A stretch of DNA of 64,000 nucleotides, from positions 930,001-994,000 of the forward strand of contig OX291551.1 of NCBI GenBank assembly GCA_946406115.1. Direction: 5' to 3'. The DNA comes from Apoda limacodes (lineage: Eukaryota > Arthropoda > Insecta > Lepidoptera > Limacodidae). This document shows positions 32,786 through 44,038 of this stretch, in pieces. The notes under the pieces are model-generated. The model saw only the letters and a program-made list of their open reading frames with translations, made no database searches and was not told the origin of the DNA. The translations under genes were made by a program, and so were the position numbers. Positions within the stretch are counted from its first letter, which is position 1, and every line of letters begins with the position of its first letter.

Positions 32786-33098
32786 TGTTGCTAGCGGCTC
32801 CGCCCGCCCAAAATTTGGTTATCGGCGTGGAACTCCTTAATTAACTCATTAAATATTATACTAATGACGTTTGCTATAGCAAGCTGTAGCTATAGCTATA
32901 GTTCGTTTAAGCTCGGTTATAGTTATTCCCGTAGGAATTTTTGGGATAAAAAGTAGCCTATGTGCTATTCCAGGACCTAATCTATAGGTGTGCCAAGTTT
33001 TAAACCGATCTATCCAGTGACTGAGGCGTTATTGAGTAACAAACATCCATCCATCCATACAGACAAACTTTCACATTTATAATATTAGTAGGATGGTT
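32786..33098 (-). repeat. ACTAATATTATAAATG-type repeat
   Basis: Left end GCTAGCGGCTCCGCCCGCCC, right end CATTTATAATATTAGTAGGA. Internal GTAGCCTATGTGCTATTCCA and CATCCATCCATCCATAC. Orientation as at 7741. Confidence 0.75.
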
Positions 33099-34120
33099 CT
33101 TCCACATAGGATATGTGAAATGGTAACAATTTAGTTAATCACCCCACAAGGAAGTAATAATACAATACCTTGTTAATTAACTAAAAAGTATACATATGTT
33201 TGTTTGTCCAGCAAATTCTGTTTAACCTAAACACACATTAGTTAGAAAGACTGATACCTATATGAATTCCTCTGAAGTATTTTTCTCTACGTTACAATAC
33301 GCATTGACTACGTCATACATCAATATAACATAGGTACCTAAAAGCTAATTTCTGCTGACTGTATGTTAAGATTTAATTGTTACAACGAGTCTTATCACTA
33401 TAGGTAATTAACTTAGAGTCCCTGTTCACACTCTACTCTATGCTTTGTGGAATTCTTAATATCAGTGCGCACTAACTACGGCCGTACAATATCGGCTGGT
33501 GGTGGAACGTCCCCTCTCCTGAAACCCCTATTCCCTGACCCCTCTGGCGGCTACGCTGAGGACTCCTGACTACAAACATGACCCCATCTCTACCTACGCT
33601 CCCGTGGTCTTCAGGCCGCCGAGTGCCTTCGATATCAGTGTCGGGATAGCTCAAAATCTGCTTCGCAATAATAGGAAAGCCAAACTTTCACTCAGCAGCC
33701 CCCAGAGCGGTCTCACCACTACCTACGGCATCACTCTGTGAATCGTAGTGACAGCTGCTTCTTTAATGTCTTTGTCATAAAAAAACTTAGCTGTTGGTTC
33801 ATGAGCTAGCGTCAGAACGGGTTTATATAAAGTAAAAAAAGCGTATTTTAAGTTTTACATTATTGAACAAATAGGAAACATAAAAACAGATCATGAACCA
33901 ACACTAGAGGCCGCTCCAAAATAACTTGCTGTGAAGTAGAGATAAGGAGGGAGATTAAGGTACCACTACAACACCAGATGCCACTCCAAAAGAGCTCGCT
34001 TTAAATAAGAGACGAGAAAGACATAGTGCTGAGCGTACCACCACAACCATCAATGTCGAAAATCGTAATCAAAAACAAATAAAATGTTGACAACTGATCA
34101 AAGTAGCTTGATTAAATAAA
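33099..34120. other. no recognised gene
   Basis: AT-rich to 33470; a GC-richer patch 33480-33760 has a short minus open frame (33472-33654) with no domain. GAACCAACACTAGAGGCC and related sentences near 33880-34040 hint at an older, diverged tandem duplication (GCCGCTCCAAAATAACTTGC / GCCACTCCAAAAGAGCTCGC). Confidence 0.35.
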
Positions 34121-34660
34121 CTGTGGCTGTTACCGGCCACAATGTTAGATAAACAGACTATTACTGGCCACATTTTCAAATAAACTGTGGCCGTTACAGG
34201 ATCCAAAGTAAAATAAACTTAAATAAAATAGCTGTTAACGGCCACAATGTTAGATAAACAGACTATTACTGGCCACATTTTCAAATAAACTGTGGCCGTT
34301 ACAGGATCCAAAGTAAAATAAACTTAAATAAAATAGCTGTTAACGGCCACAATGTTAGATAAACAGACTATTACTGGCCACATTTTCAAATAAACTGTGG
34401 CCGTTACAGGATCCAAAGTAAAATAAACTTAAATAAAATAGCTGTTAACGGCCACAATGTTAGATGAACTGACTGTTACTGGCCACAGTGTCAAATAAAC
34501 AGGCCCAAAGTTAAATAAATTGTGGCTGTTACCGGCTATAATGTTAGATAAACTGTGACTGTTACCGGCTACAATGTTAATTAAACTGTGGCTGTTACCG
34601 GCTACAATGTTAGATAAACTGTGGCTGTTACCGGCTACAATGTCAGATTAACAAATGTAA
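34121..34660. repeat. composite 105-bp and ~37-bp minisatellite
   Basis: A 105-bp unit beginning GTTAGATAAACAGACTATTA starts at 34144, 34249 and 34354 and, diverged, at 34459. It is followed by a shorter ~37-bp higher-order component AAACTGTGGCTGTTACCGGC repeated to about 34650. The element GGCCACA / TGTGGCC within the unit is palindromic. Confidence 0.93.
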
Positions 34661-35315
34661 ATTAAATCTCTTGAAACATGTGGTGTGTGTGTGTGTGTAT
34701 GTGTGTGTGTGGTGTCGGCCGTTTGTAGTGTGTGTGGTGTGTGTGTTTTTACTATTATAGCTGCTGCAGTAAACTAATCGTAGTAGGTCGTCAAAGTTAC
34801 TACTAAAAGAGACCTAGAACTTACTGCTTTTTTTTCGGGTCCCTAAATTAATCACCGTCATCAAATAAAGAAACTTTAAGGATTCTGTTGTTACCGTGCA
34901 CTTCGGTAAAATTCCGTGCGTTTTTTTCTTTTTGTAAAACTTGTGAAGTGTTATGTGTACAATATAACGACATGCGCGCACTGCGGGAAACAAACTCATG
35001 CGTATTTAGGATTTGTAGCGTGTTAAAGATCTGTTGCGGTGCGATTTCTGCGCGGAATCTTCGCACTCTATGGCCATAAGTATGAAACCCCACACACTGC
35101 CCAAATGGCTGCAATAGTGTTAGAAACACGGTGAAGGGATGTTGGTTATGCTTACGCGAAGGTTTTTAAAAAAATTTAATGATATTTTCCAAACGGAAAT
35201 AAATGACATACATACATACATACATACATACTCACGTCTTTTGAAAAAATTTCAAGGCAACATTTCAATCAAATTACTTTTTAATTCAAATTCAAAGTGC
35301 GCATCAAATCTAATG
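34661..35315. other. GT microsatellite and unannotated sequence
   Basis: (GT)n at about 34680-34745, (CATA)n at 35208-35231. Open frames on both strands at 34814-35129 are overlapping and domain-free. Confidence 0.5.
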
Positions 35316-35466
35316 CGTTACCTACCGTACCCATTACCTACCCTACCCGGTACCTACCTTACCCGTTACCTACCGTGCCCATTACCTACCCTACCCGTTA
35401 CCTACCATACCCGTTACCTACCGTACCCATTACCTACCCTACCCATTACCTGACTTACTCGTTACA
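35316..35466. repeat. 16-bp minisatellite
   Basis: CGTTACCTACC(G/C)TACC(C) type unit repeated about nine times. Confidence 0.9.
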
Positions 35467-35562
35467 TTCCCTACCAACGGTAAGGTAACGACCTTCCCCT
35501 TTAGAATGTAGAATCGTCAGATAGAGTACGCATGATATAAGTTTGCACGTACGAGTATTAAA

Positions 35563-35913
35563 ATGCGAAACGATAGTTTTATCGTATATTTTTTTGTTTG
35601 TCTCATTCGCAGTGGTGCCTGTGCCGCGCAGAAACCTACGTGTGATAAGTTCGTCCAAAATGATACAACTGATGCAATTTCATCACAAAACTCTGGGTAC
35701 TCTGTCTCGAAATACCATATCGGTATAAAAAAAAGTCACCGTACTTTATTAGTTCCTCATTTGAAGGTTTCTAAGATTAAAGATCTTGTAAAACTTCGAT
35801 GGTTTGTTCTTTTGCCTGCCTACGTCATTCCCATAAGAAAGGATTCCGAAAAGGTCAAGTGCAAGTCGGACTCGCGCAGTAAGTGTAAACCGTTTGTAAT
35901 GACATTTGGATAA
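35563..35913 (+). CDS. hypothetical 116-aa ORF with splice-acceptor motif, doubtful
   Basis: ATG-started open frame. Residues 1-21 are hydrophobic enough to resemble a signal peptide ending in GACA, followed by a hydrophilic segment. A strong acceptor (TTTTTGTTTGTCTCATTCGCAG shortened here to TTTGTCTCATTCGCAG, AG at 35611-35612) lies inside the frame, so the downstream part could instead be an exon beginning at 35613. The C-terminal 20 residues fall in a fragment of the GCCAAGTGCGAGTC repeat (about 35851-35880), which argues that the full ORF is accidental. No homology recognised. Confidence 0.2.
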   Translation: MRNDSFIVYFFVCLIRSGACAAQKPTCDKFVQNDTTDAISSQNSGYSVSKYHIGIKKSHRTLLVPHLKVSKIKDLVKLRWFVLLPAYVIPIRKDSEKVKCKSDSRSKCKPFVMTFG

Positions 35914-35999
35914 GCTGTTATGCACACGCTGGGTAAGGTTTCTGAATTAGTACAACTCTTTCACAATAGGTTGGTGCGGCAGTTGTTTTAAAAAAAGAA

Positions 36000-36140
36000 A
36001 CAACGTTCGCTGGGTCAGCCAGTATATGTACAAATAATTAAACTCTGCTCTCAATATCAAAACAAAGATATTGTGGAACATACACACAAAAACATAGAGA
36101 CCAATTGAGAACCTTCTCTTGCTTTTGAAGTTGGTTAAAA
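36000..36140 (+). repeat. ACCGACTTCAAAA MITE, one end
   Basis: Ends CAATTGAGAACCTTCTCTTG + CTTTTGAAGTTGGTT at 36102-36136, the same terminus as at 5926-5954. A preceding CAACGTTCGCTGGGTCAGCC (36001) belongs to a different common repeat end. Confidence 0.6.
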
Positions 36141-36389
36141 TGTGTATCTGAATATCAGGTAAAAATATTCACTAACGAAAAAGTCTTCTTTATTACACGT
36201 GACTCGAAAATTTAATTTAAAAGTAGTAACTTCGAGACGTGTGATAAATAACACTAAAACGTTCATTTAAAATTTTTAATATGTTGAGGTTTTATATTAC
36301 AGATTAACTCGTTATAAAACGGGGCCGTCCGAGTGTACGTACGGTGTACAGGATAAGCGTCGAACTGGTTTTATAGCGTGGTTACCTGC
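36141..36389. other. no gene seen
   Basis: AT-rich, nothing named. Confidence 0.4.
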
Positions 36390-36493
36390 GGGCCGGGCGC
36401 GGACTGTGCTGAGGTGGGCCGGGCGCGGACTGTGCTGAGGTGGGCCGGGCGCGGACTGTGCTGAGGTGGGCCGGGCGCGGACTGTGCTGAGAC
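36390..36493. repeat. 26-bp GC-rich minisatellite, 4 copies
   Basis: GGGCCGGGCGCGGACTGTGC + TGAGGT repeated at 36390, 36416, 36442 and 36468. Open frames over it are repeat artefacts. Confidence 0.95.
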
Positions 36494-38003
36494 GGACACG
36501 GCTGGCGACCACACTGCCACACTCGTAAAAAGGCAAGGATAACGAGCGTGTCGACACAAATACTAGTATCGACGTCGCTTTCAATAAAAACATAAAAAAA
36601 TTAGGTTTGTCCGAGTTTCAAGAAGAGAGAAGTAAAACGAGTTGATGTTATACTTTAAGTACCGATTGTAATATGTATTTTGTGAAAGGTATTTGAAATA
36701 TTTTTATTCATTATCTCAAAATTGTTCATGTAATCCCTATGTACTTATCTAATAAATTATTATTCTACATTAAAAGACTACGTCTAAAACACTTTCATGT
36801 GATCAGGTTTGAAGTTTGAAGGAATATTTTACGCAAAATCGAAGCTTACTAACTAGCGATGCAGCACAGTGGATACAACAAAACAAAACATTAAGAGATG
36901 CAGCATCATTAGAGCGAGTGTGCGAGACGAGGGTGCACGTATTCATTATGCATGCACCCCTCGCCCCTCACCCCTAATCCTTGCAGTCATCTTTCCGAGA
37001 TCGATCCGTGTCCCCGCGCGGACCGGCCCCGACCCGGCACGCACCCGGCACCCGGCACCCGGCACGCACACGTCGTGAAGATTTGCATAGGTGATGGCGA
37101 CGACGATAGACGATACACGAGGGTGCTCATTACCTACGTCGAGGGGAGCTGATCGATCTCATCACGTGCAGTGTTGTCGCGTCGCCAATCGTGATATACA
37201 TCGTGGGCATACATACACACACACACACACACAATACAACCCTTTCCCTTTTATTTTTCTTTGCATATCAACGACAAAAACCTCCCTACATACCCAGGAG
37301 CGGGACGCGAAGTCTCTACCTTAACGAGTCATGTACCTAAGTACCTTCATTATTGTTAATATAGGTGTTTCAGCGTTTGCGTTTTACATCCACTCAATAA
37401 GTATTTTGCTTAAAATATATATCCAACTAACAATACGCAAATAATAAAATAACAACAGCTCAACTTAGGCTATCCTGCTCCCCATCCTCCTTCCCCACCG
37501 TCTCGTCCCCCCACCAGCCCCCACCCCGGCTCCCGTAATTAAGCGTCGAGGCACATGCCCTCTCGTTACGGTAGGTCCGGGATAACGTACGTCACTCGTA
37601 CAGGTTTCAATACTATTTTCAAACTTACTGACTTATACCTACATACCTACTGGTATGTATATTAAACACATAATATAGAGCTACAAAAATATGTTTAGCT
37701 ATCAACTCATAGTTATTTTAATTTATATATAAAGCGTGTGAGACAGGAACACGTTATTATATATAAAGCGTGTGAGACAGGAAAACGTTATTTTTCCGAA
37801 ACTGTTCACAACTATTTAATAATAAATAAATAAATTGTAAGTACACATGTTTGTGCAGTAAGTTAAAATAAATAAAATAAATAAATGTTCATGTCGCGCC
37901 TATTTTGGTTGTTCCCCTGTTGTTGAGAACTCTACTGTAGAAGTTTTTGACGAACGCACATAACAAGGGCAAGTGGTCCAGTAAGGTAGGTTCAACTTTG
38001 AAC
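36494..38003. other. unannotated, with GC-rich patches
   Basis: Patches at 36900-37200 and 37480-37600 are CpG-rich; the latter contains GTAATTAAGCGTCGAGGCAC with a TAATTA core. CCCGGCA short repeats at 37032-37060, (CA)n at 37213-37233, and a 34-bp direct duplication ATATATAAAGCGTGTGAGAC at 37724 and 37758. No exon recognised. Confidence 0.4.
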
Positions 38004-38364
38004 AGAATTCACTTCGCCGCGCCTCGCAGCGGGGTTCATACAAACGAATTTCTCATTTGTTTTTGGCATTTACTAATCAATCACTGTGAAATTTCTTACT
38101 CATAATCCCAAGCCAATACCTAGGTCTGCGGTTTTTCCAAAATCTTGTAAAATGATCTATTAACGAAAAATCTTTGAAAAACCATATCTATGAAAAACTA
38201 GAATCCTGTATAACTTTTGAACTACAAAATTTGATAGAAAACTGACTTTTTTATTACTAGAACGTGCATTCAAAATTTCGTGGTGTTTGATCAGCAAGTG
38301 TCAAAAATAAGTGAGGAAATTCGTTTGTATGAAGCCCACTGCGAGGCGCCGCGAAGTGTATTCT
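38004..38364. mobile_element. MITE with long TIRs, copy 1
   Basis: Left AGAATTCACTTCGCCGCGCC then TTCATACAAACGAATTTC; right GAAATTCGTTTGTATGAAGC then GCGAGGCGCCGCGAAGTGTA. The arms pair over about 70-75 bp with mismatches. 361 bp, no ORF. A second, diverged copy lies at 49257-49597; internal AAAAACTAGAATCCTGTA is common to both. Confidence 0.8.
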
Positions 38365-38654
38365 CTTAAACGAAGCATCCAGCTCGGCTCGGCAGCGTTC
38401 GGGAAACTACGCTACACCCTTTCGTCCAAAATACCTGAGTGCCTATAAAGATAAAAGTCTACAATCATAATGTGTTTTGACTTATACTACAGAAACGTGG
38501 TCTCTAACTTTTGGCCTCTTAAATAAGCTTAGAGTCTCTCCGCGACCTATAGGAAGAGCTATATGCTTGGTGTTTCTTTGTGCGATAAAATTCGAAACGA
38601 GCTTGAAACTTCTCCAAACTGTATGAGTACAGTCAGTAGACATACGGATAGCTT
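38365..38654. other. no gene seen
   Basis: Nothing recognised. Confidence 0.35.
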
Positions 38655-38866
38655 AAACAGTTAGCAAGCTGAAGTGGCAACGTGTAATCGCTTATTGAAC
38701 CGATAACTGATGGGAAAGAAATGTTCTCGAGTTGCGACCACGGATCGGAAGACGCAGCGTGGGTCGGCCTCTTACTAGATGGACAGACGACCTGATCAGA
38801 ACTGCAAGAAGTCAATAGGCGCGGGGCATATTGGGGAGGCCTACGTTCAGCAGTGGACAATTTTGC
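38655..38866 (+). pseudogene. RTE-type LINE, RT C-terminal tail
   Basis: Plus strand: LAKLKWQRV, two stops, VLELRPRIGRRSVGRPLTRW, TDDLIRTARSQ, then (frame change) GEAYVQQWT near 38840-38865. This GRRS-GRP-TRW-DDL ... EAYVQQW series is the end of RTE-clade ORF2 in insects. The minus open frame at 38633-38860 is its antisense shadow. Short AT-rich 3' flank with AATAAAC at 38878. Confidence 0.8.
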
Positions 38867-40153
38867 ATATTATTTTCAATAAACAAATGTTGCAAACAAA
38901 GTTTGACGTAAGTAAGATACTTACCTGATGTATGTTCAAAAAAACATATACCCGACTTCAAATCAACTTAAAAGTAAACCAATCTTATTGTTAGAACATT
39001 AAGCTCCATGTTAAGGGCAATTAACTTCAAGTCCAATAATGTTCTACCGATAAGCCTTCTGTGATTATTTATTTTTTGATGATGATGGATGGAACAAATG
39101 GACGCACAAAATAAAGAAACTATTGATTAACTACATTAGGTTGACCTTTAGCTACAGAACTCTAAAAACGAAAACGTCATAATCTGTTTGTTTCCGCTTC
39201 AGGCTTCCCGCCTACGTCCTATACAATCGGCTTCAGGTTTCCCGCCTACGTCGTACAATCGATGGCCAACCTTTCATTGGAAAAATATAAATCACTGGCT
39301 GGTCCGGCAGACGTTGTTCTACGCCATATAGTAACGAGTTACAACAAAGGGGTTGCTATTACTATTACGCTCCATCTAAGCGGATTTGGTTCCTTCAAAT
39401 TTATTTTAGTAAGAAACCTATTAGTGCGCTAAGGGGACCCTTATTTTTTGAATTTGGTTAAATAACTTATTAAGTATAAAACCCGTAGCTAACCTACTCA
39501 TTGTGACATTAAATAAATTGTAGCATTTATGAAACGTTTGTACTTTTAACACATCGCCATTTATTAGATATTTACCTAATCTGGACATATTTATCTCGAT
39601 AAACTTATTTACACCGCCATCTGTTAAAAAATTATGGAACTCACAGATATGCACCTCTCCATATTGCCCGCTTCTGACTAGGTCATTACGTTTTTGTGTG
39701 CTGTCCAACGCACTCGTCAATTTGTTTGTCTTCAAACATAATTTTAAAATAAGTCTTTAACAGTCATAACAGGAAAGGCTATATGGATTAGGAACAGTCA
39801 CACTGTTTAGTGAAACTCGTGATAAAACGAAAAGGAATTTTGCTATCTACGCACACGTTGTTCTATTGCACATTTAGATCATTATTTAGAAAGTTATCTA
39901 AAACTTCAAGGTGATTTTTAAAGCGATTTGTTAGAAACAAATAGTAAAGGGCCAAAAAACTCAATCAAATGATCAATTAATTAGTTCACATCTACCGTGT
40001 TGAGTATTTTTTTATTAGACATGGAATATTGTTTGATCAAATATAACTAATTAGCATTATAATTTAGCAAGAAAACAAAGCAATATTTCTTAATCAATAT
40101 GTGCATGTCCCAATGCAAGTGCAATTAAATAATCCCCCCGTATTTCGCGTGTT
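38867..40153. other. unannotated; one unrecognised 104-codon frame
   Basis: 39180-39262 holds a ~35-bp direct duplication (TTCCCGCCTACGTC). TCACTGGCTGGTCCGGCAGA near 39290 is the end of a common lepidopteran repeat. A minus open frame at 39421-39735 (104 aa, ATG start) has no domain I can name; it may be part of a decayed LINE. Confidence 0.35.
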
Positions 40154-40348
40154 AGTTAGCGTGTAGTAACTATCTAGTTACAGTTTAACATAAGTTAGCG
40201 TGTAGTAACTATCTAGTTACAGTTTAACATAAGTTAGCGTGTAGTAACTATCTAGTTACAGTTTAACATAAGTTAGCGTGTAGTAACTATCTAGTTACAG
40301 TTTAACATAAGTTAGCGTGTAGTAACTATCTAGTTACAGTTTAACATA
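40154..40348. repeat. 39-bp minisatellite, 5 identical copies, palindrome in each
   Basis: Unit AGTTAGCGTGTAGTAACTAT + CTAGTTACAGTTTAACATA at 40154, 40193, 40232, 40271 and 40310. Each contains the palindrome GTAACTATCTAGTTAC. Confidence 0.97.
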
Positions 40349-40832
40349 AAATAAATCTTTGGAATGTCTCGACGTACCGAGATTCTGAGGGTAAAAATGT
40401 CGCTCACAAATTTCCACAGTATATACGTATATAATATTCCACGGTAAATATAATGATAAATAGTTAAGAAAGATTATAGCGTCTATGAGCGGTTTTGTTA
40501 TTTATATATCAAACTAAGCCCCAACTCATAACCACTGAATAAGTCACTGAGGTAATCGTTTTTAAACTATGATGTAGTAAAGTCGCGTATATAATGCAAA
40601 AACAAATAGAACAGTAAAGTGCCAAAACAGCTTTTTAACCATCCTGGCCGTATTGATCAGCGGACACACTGACATCAGCACACTACGAATTAGGCGAAAT
40701 GCCTGGTTGTGCATATGTTTTATTATTTAATAGGTAACTCGATTTTTCTTTTGTTTCCTCTTAGTAAGGCTCGTTATGATCTCGTTAATTGTTTTTAATA
40801 TAAATACGATATTAAACAATAAGTGAAGAAAA
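40349..40832. other. AT-rich, nothing recognised
   Basis: No gene or repeat match. Confidence 0.4.
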
Positions 40833-41790
40833 AGTCAAAGTCAAAGTCAAAGTCAATATGGTTTATTCAAATAAGGATTTTACAATCACTTTTGAATCTT
40901 CAAAGTTATAAAATATTATTTTTTGAACCCTCCCACCTTCCAGCCGGTTCACAATTTTGTTGATTTCTACCGATAAGAATCCGGCAAGAAACTCGATAGT
41001 TACTCTTTTAAAAACACTATCAATAATACAAATAAACTAAAAATACAATTAATGTTTTAATAAAAAAAATTTTAGCCATACAATTTTATGTTATTTCCAT
41101 TTTAATTTGGTTTACCTATGCATCCTGTAATTGAGCATCATCATTCCCAAGGAATTTTATCATTTACATAGTCTGAAATATATGTAGTATGCCTTTTTAC
41201 AAAGTACCTGCTTGATAAAAGATTTAAATTTACTTATTGATAGATTTTGAATTTTATTGGGAACTTTGTTGTAAAAGTGTATACTAATATAAGTAGTATA
41301 AGTTTCTAATTTTGTGTAGACGTGTATCATGCACCAACAGCTTATTTTTACTTCTAGTATTTACTTTGTGAACGTCACTTTCCTTGCTGAAACTATTGAT
41401 ATTTTTATGTACATATAAAAGATTTTCATATATGTACTGCGACACTAAAGTTAAAATTTTTACTTCCCTAAACCTATCCCTCAGAGATATCCTAGATCCT
41501 AATTTATAAATAGCACGAACTGCCCTTTTATTATTGTATTTAAATATTGTATTTATATCAGCAGCGCTACCCCACAATAGGATACCATATGTCATTAAAC
41601 TATGGGAATAGCTAAAATATACTATTTTTGCAGTGTCGACATCGGTTCGGACCATCGGACCATCGGACCTTATTTTCTTGATCGCAAACACAGCAGAGCT
41701 AAGTTTTTTGGCTAGGTTATGAATGTGAGGACCCCATTGAAGTTTGGAGTCCAGCGTTATACCAAGAAAGACTGTTGAATTAACAAAAAG
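40833..41790 (-). pseudogene. family C: RT C-terminus and 3' UTR, minus strand
   Basis: Starts on plus with (AGTCAA)n, the complement of the TTTGAC tail. Coding part 41284-41691 on minus plus upstream to 41790: FLGITLDSKLQWGPHIHNLA, VDTAKIVYFSYSHSLMTYGI, RAVRAIYKLGSRISLRDRF, LVHDTRLHKIRNLYY. A small tandem expansion GGACCATC at 41650-41667 disrupts the codons before VDTAK. 5' truncated. Confidence 0.85.
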
Positions 41791-42116
41791 AGAATTTAAT
41801 TCGAGGGACTAAGTTGGATCCCAAGAACAGCAAAGGTTTGTAGAGTAGAATCCTGAGCGGAGCGAGGGATACTGCGAGAAAATAAAAAGTACTATATTTT
41901 ACTTACTTTCAGTTACTATATTAATATTTATTACCGCGTGATAAGAGAACAATGAAACAACCACAAAAACAATTTAACTATTAGTTAGGCGGGGTATGTT
42001 TTTTTAAATATAGGTATAGCTCTATGGAACAGCCCCGTAGCCAGCCAGGAGGTACTTTCTACACGTTTTATTTATTTTTTGTTCATTATTCGTACAATTC
42101 GTGCTTGTTCCAAAAA
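41791..42116. other. no gene seen
   Basis: Nothing recognised. Confidence 0.35.
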
Positions 42117-42304
42117 ACTGCATATCAATGACATGTTGGACATAAGCAACATACAGTGCTATGCAAAAGACAGTGCTGGAGACGCTTACTACATGTATCG
42201 TGCAAATATCCCTCGTTCCGTTGTGGAGGTAAAACGCGGACCACTCTGTCCAAGGTCTCTGACTAGGGACGGGAGAACATGATCCGATTCAACCCTACAA
42301 AGAC
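42117..42304 (+). pseudogene. family A fragment upstream of the nested element
   Basis: LHINDMLDISNIQCYAKDSA (RT palm; the YADD box reads YAKD) and further to the codons for FNPTKT at about 42287-42303. The copy continues at 45690 beyond the family B element. Confidence 0.85.
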
Positions 42305-42825
42305 ATACATCATACATCCATAAGATATAAGTTCTGACATCATCCCTAACACCCTTACACCCTAAACAACAACCAATGCCAATTAAACCTGTTCAGACTG
42401 AAGACTTGATAGCTGAAATGGCAGATTGTGAACATAGGTCAAAGAATGTCATATTGGTGGGCATAAAGGAGAGTAAATCATCATGCAGTGACATTAGGAA
42501 GACTTACGATGAGAAAACTGTAACTGAGATTTTAAATGAAACTGCTGGTGACTCAGATCTCAAATTCTAAAAGTTGTATCGACTGGGGAAAAAGGTTCCA
42601 GATAAAACTAGACCAATTAAGGTGGTTTTTGACTCACGTCATAGTGCCCTCAAGGTGCTTTAAAACAAGTCTAAAGCTCCTAGACGGGTAAAATTTAATG
42701 ATGATAAGACTCCTATGCAGCGGGACGAGTTGAAACAGCTCCGTGAACACCTAGCGGCTCGTAAGGAGAAGGGCGAGTCAGTTATTACCATTAAGTACAT
42801 TAATGGAATTCCAAAAATCACTTAA
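42305..42825 (+). pseudogene. family B ORF1 (RRM-like region), two stops
   Basis: Start at 42376 gives 64 codons to a TAA at 42568; the frame continues (KLYRLGKKVPDKTRPIKVVF) to another TAA at 42661 and on to the stop at 42823. The pattern SKNVILVGIKES ... LYRLGK ... RPIKVVF ... is the RRM-like nucleic-acid-binding region of LINE ORF1 proteins, followed by a lysine/arginine-rich tail with the REHLAARKEKGES segment. ORF1p binds the element RNA. ATG choice is uncertain because the 5' end of the element may be missing. Confidence 0.65.
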
Positions 42826-42845
42826 TTAAAAAACTAATACGCCAT

Positions 42846-43535
42846 AATCACCCTTACGACAATATAACCTTTATGTATACTAATATTTGTTCACTATCTG
42901 CAAAATTTGATTTATTGCTGCTAGAAGTCAACAAATGCAAGCCGACCATTATTATAATAACAGAATCCTGGTTAAGTACAGCAGATAGAAACAGTAGTTA
43001 TAACATTCCAAATTACTCACTCTTTCGACACGGCCGCAAGAGACGTCCCAAGGCACAACAAGGAGGAAGGAGTAAAGGCGGTGGAGTGGTTATATATGTT
43101 AGAGAAAACTTAAATACATCCGACCTTGTAGAAGCCTTACATTTAGACATAAAATTGAAACATACACACTTGCTTGTTGTAGGTGTATATCGCACTGACC
43201 ATTCAGATGATGCTCTTTTATATCAAAATCTGGCAGCAGCCGCTGAAAAAAAAACTATTATAATTGCTGACGATTTTAACTATCCTAGCATAGAATGGCC
43301 GATCACAACTGAACAGAAACTAACAGGTTCATCTGAAATTTTTAGAGTCTTCTTTGTCAACACCAACCTGTTGCAACTTGTGTCAAGCCCCACGAGATTT
43401 CGCACAAATAATGTACCGTCGCTTCTGGATCTTGTTAGAATAATAAAAGAGAATTTTATATTAGAATTAAAGCACAGTCCTCCTATAGGAAAGAGTGATC
43501 ACTGTGTATTGGAATTGGAAAAGTGCAGTGTTTGA
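42846..43535 (+). pseudogene. family B ORF2: endonuclease domain
   Basis: 220 codons from ATG 42873. AP-endonuclease-like domain of a CR1-type LINE: NICSLSAKFDLLLLEV, ITESWLS (catalytic Glu), GGGVVIYVRE, VVGVYR, then IIADDFNYPSIEWP, where the usual G of GDFN is D but the catalytic Asp and Asn remain, and GKSDHCVLELE (catalytic Asp-His). It ends at a TGA caused by a frame change near 43525; the next segment (43523-43774) carries on the protein in the +1 frame. Confidence 0.9.
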
Positions 43536-44038
43536 TACATAACCACAGCCACAATACAAAATACAACCGCTACTATGAATGCATAAATTATGACTTATTT
43601 TATAGAGATCTAATATCAGCTTTTAACAATTTACCCCTTCAAGCTGATATTCAGGAATCCTGGGAGACTGTGAAGGATATCCTATACAAAAATATTGAAA
43701 AATACGCTCCACTCCAAAAGATAGAAAAAAGAAAGCTAACAAGCCTTGGATTGATAATGACATCATGCTCTTGACAGAAGAAAAAAGAAAATTATGGAAA
43801 GTATACTCATTGACCAGTACCAAAGAGGACTATAAAAAGTATAGAGCAATTAACAATAGTGTGTGGCTGAATGCAGAAGGAAACGGGCAAAGTTCGAAGC
43901 AAATATACTTAGTAAAGGTGAAAAAGGGTTCTTTTCACACATAAGAAGAGCAACTACAACAAAAGATGGCATTCCACCAGCGATCAATGATACCCAAGGT
44001 AATCTGGTTCTCATCTCACGAATCTCACGGTCAATCCA
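43523..44038 (+). pseudogene. family B ORF2: linker with frameshifts
   Basis: 43523-43774 encodes the linker after the endonuclease (DIQESWETVKDILYKNIEKY). At about 43740 the frame shifts again to PWIDNDIMLLTEEKRKLWKV and then, after another shift near 43875, RRKRAKFEAN and EKGFFSHIRRATTT (43920). The end meets the RT at 44039. Confidence 0.8.

Noticed and set aside
34814..35129. Overlapping ORFs on both strands as exons
   Set aside because: No consistent splice sites or domain; neither strand favoured.
39421..39735. 104-codon ORF as a host gene
   Set aside because: No domain, no splice context, AT-rich; kept only as an unrecognised frame.
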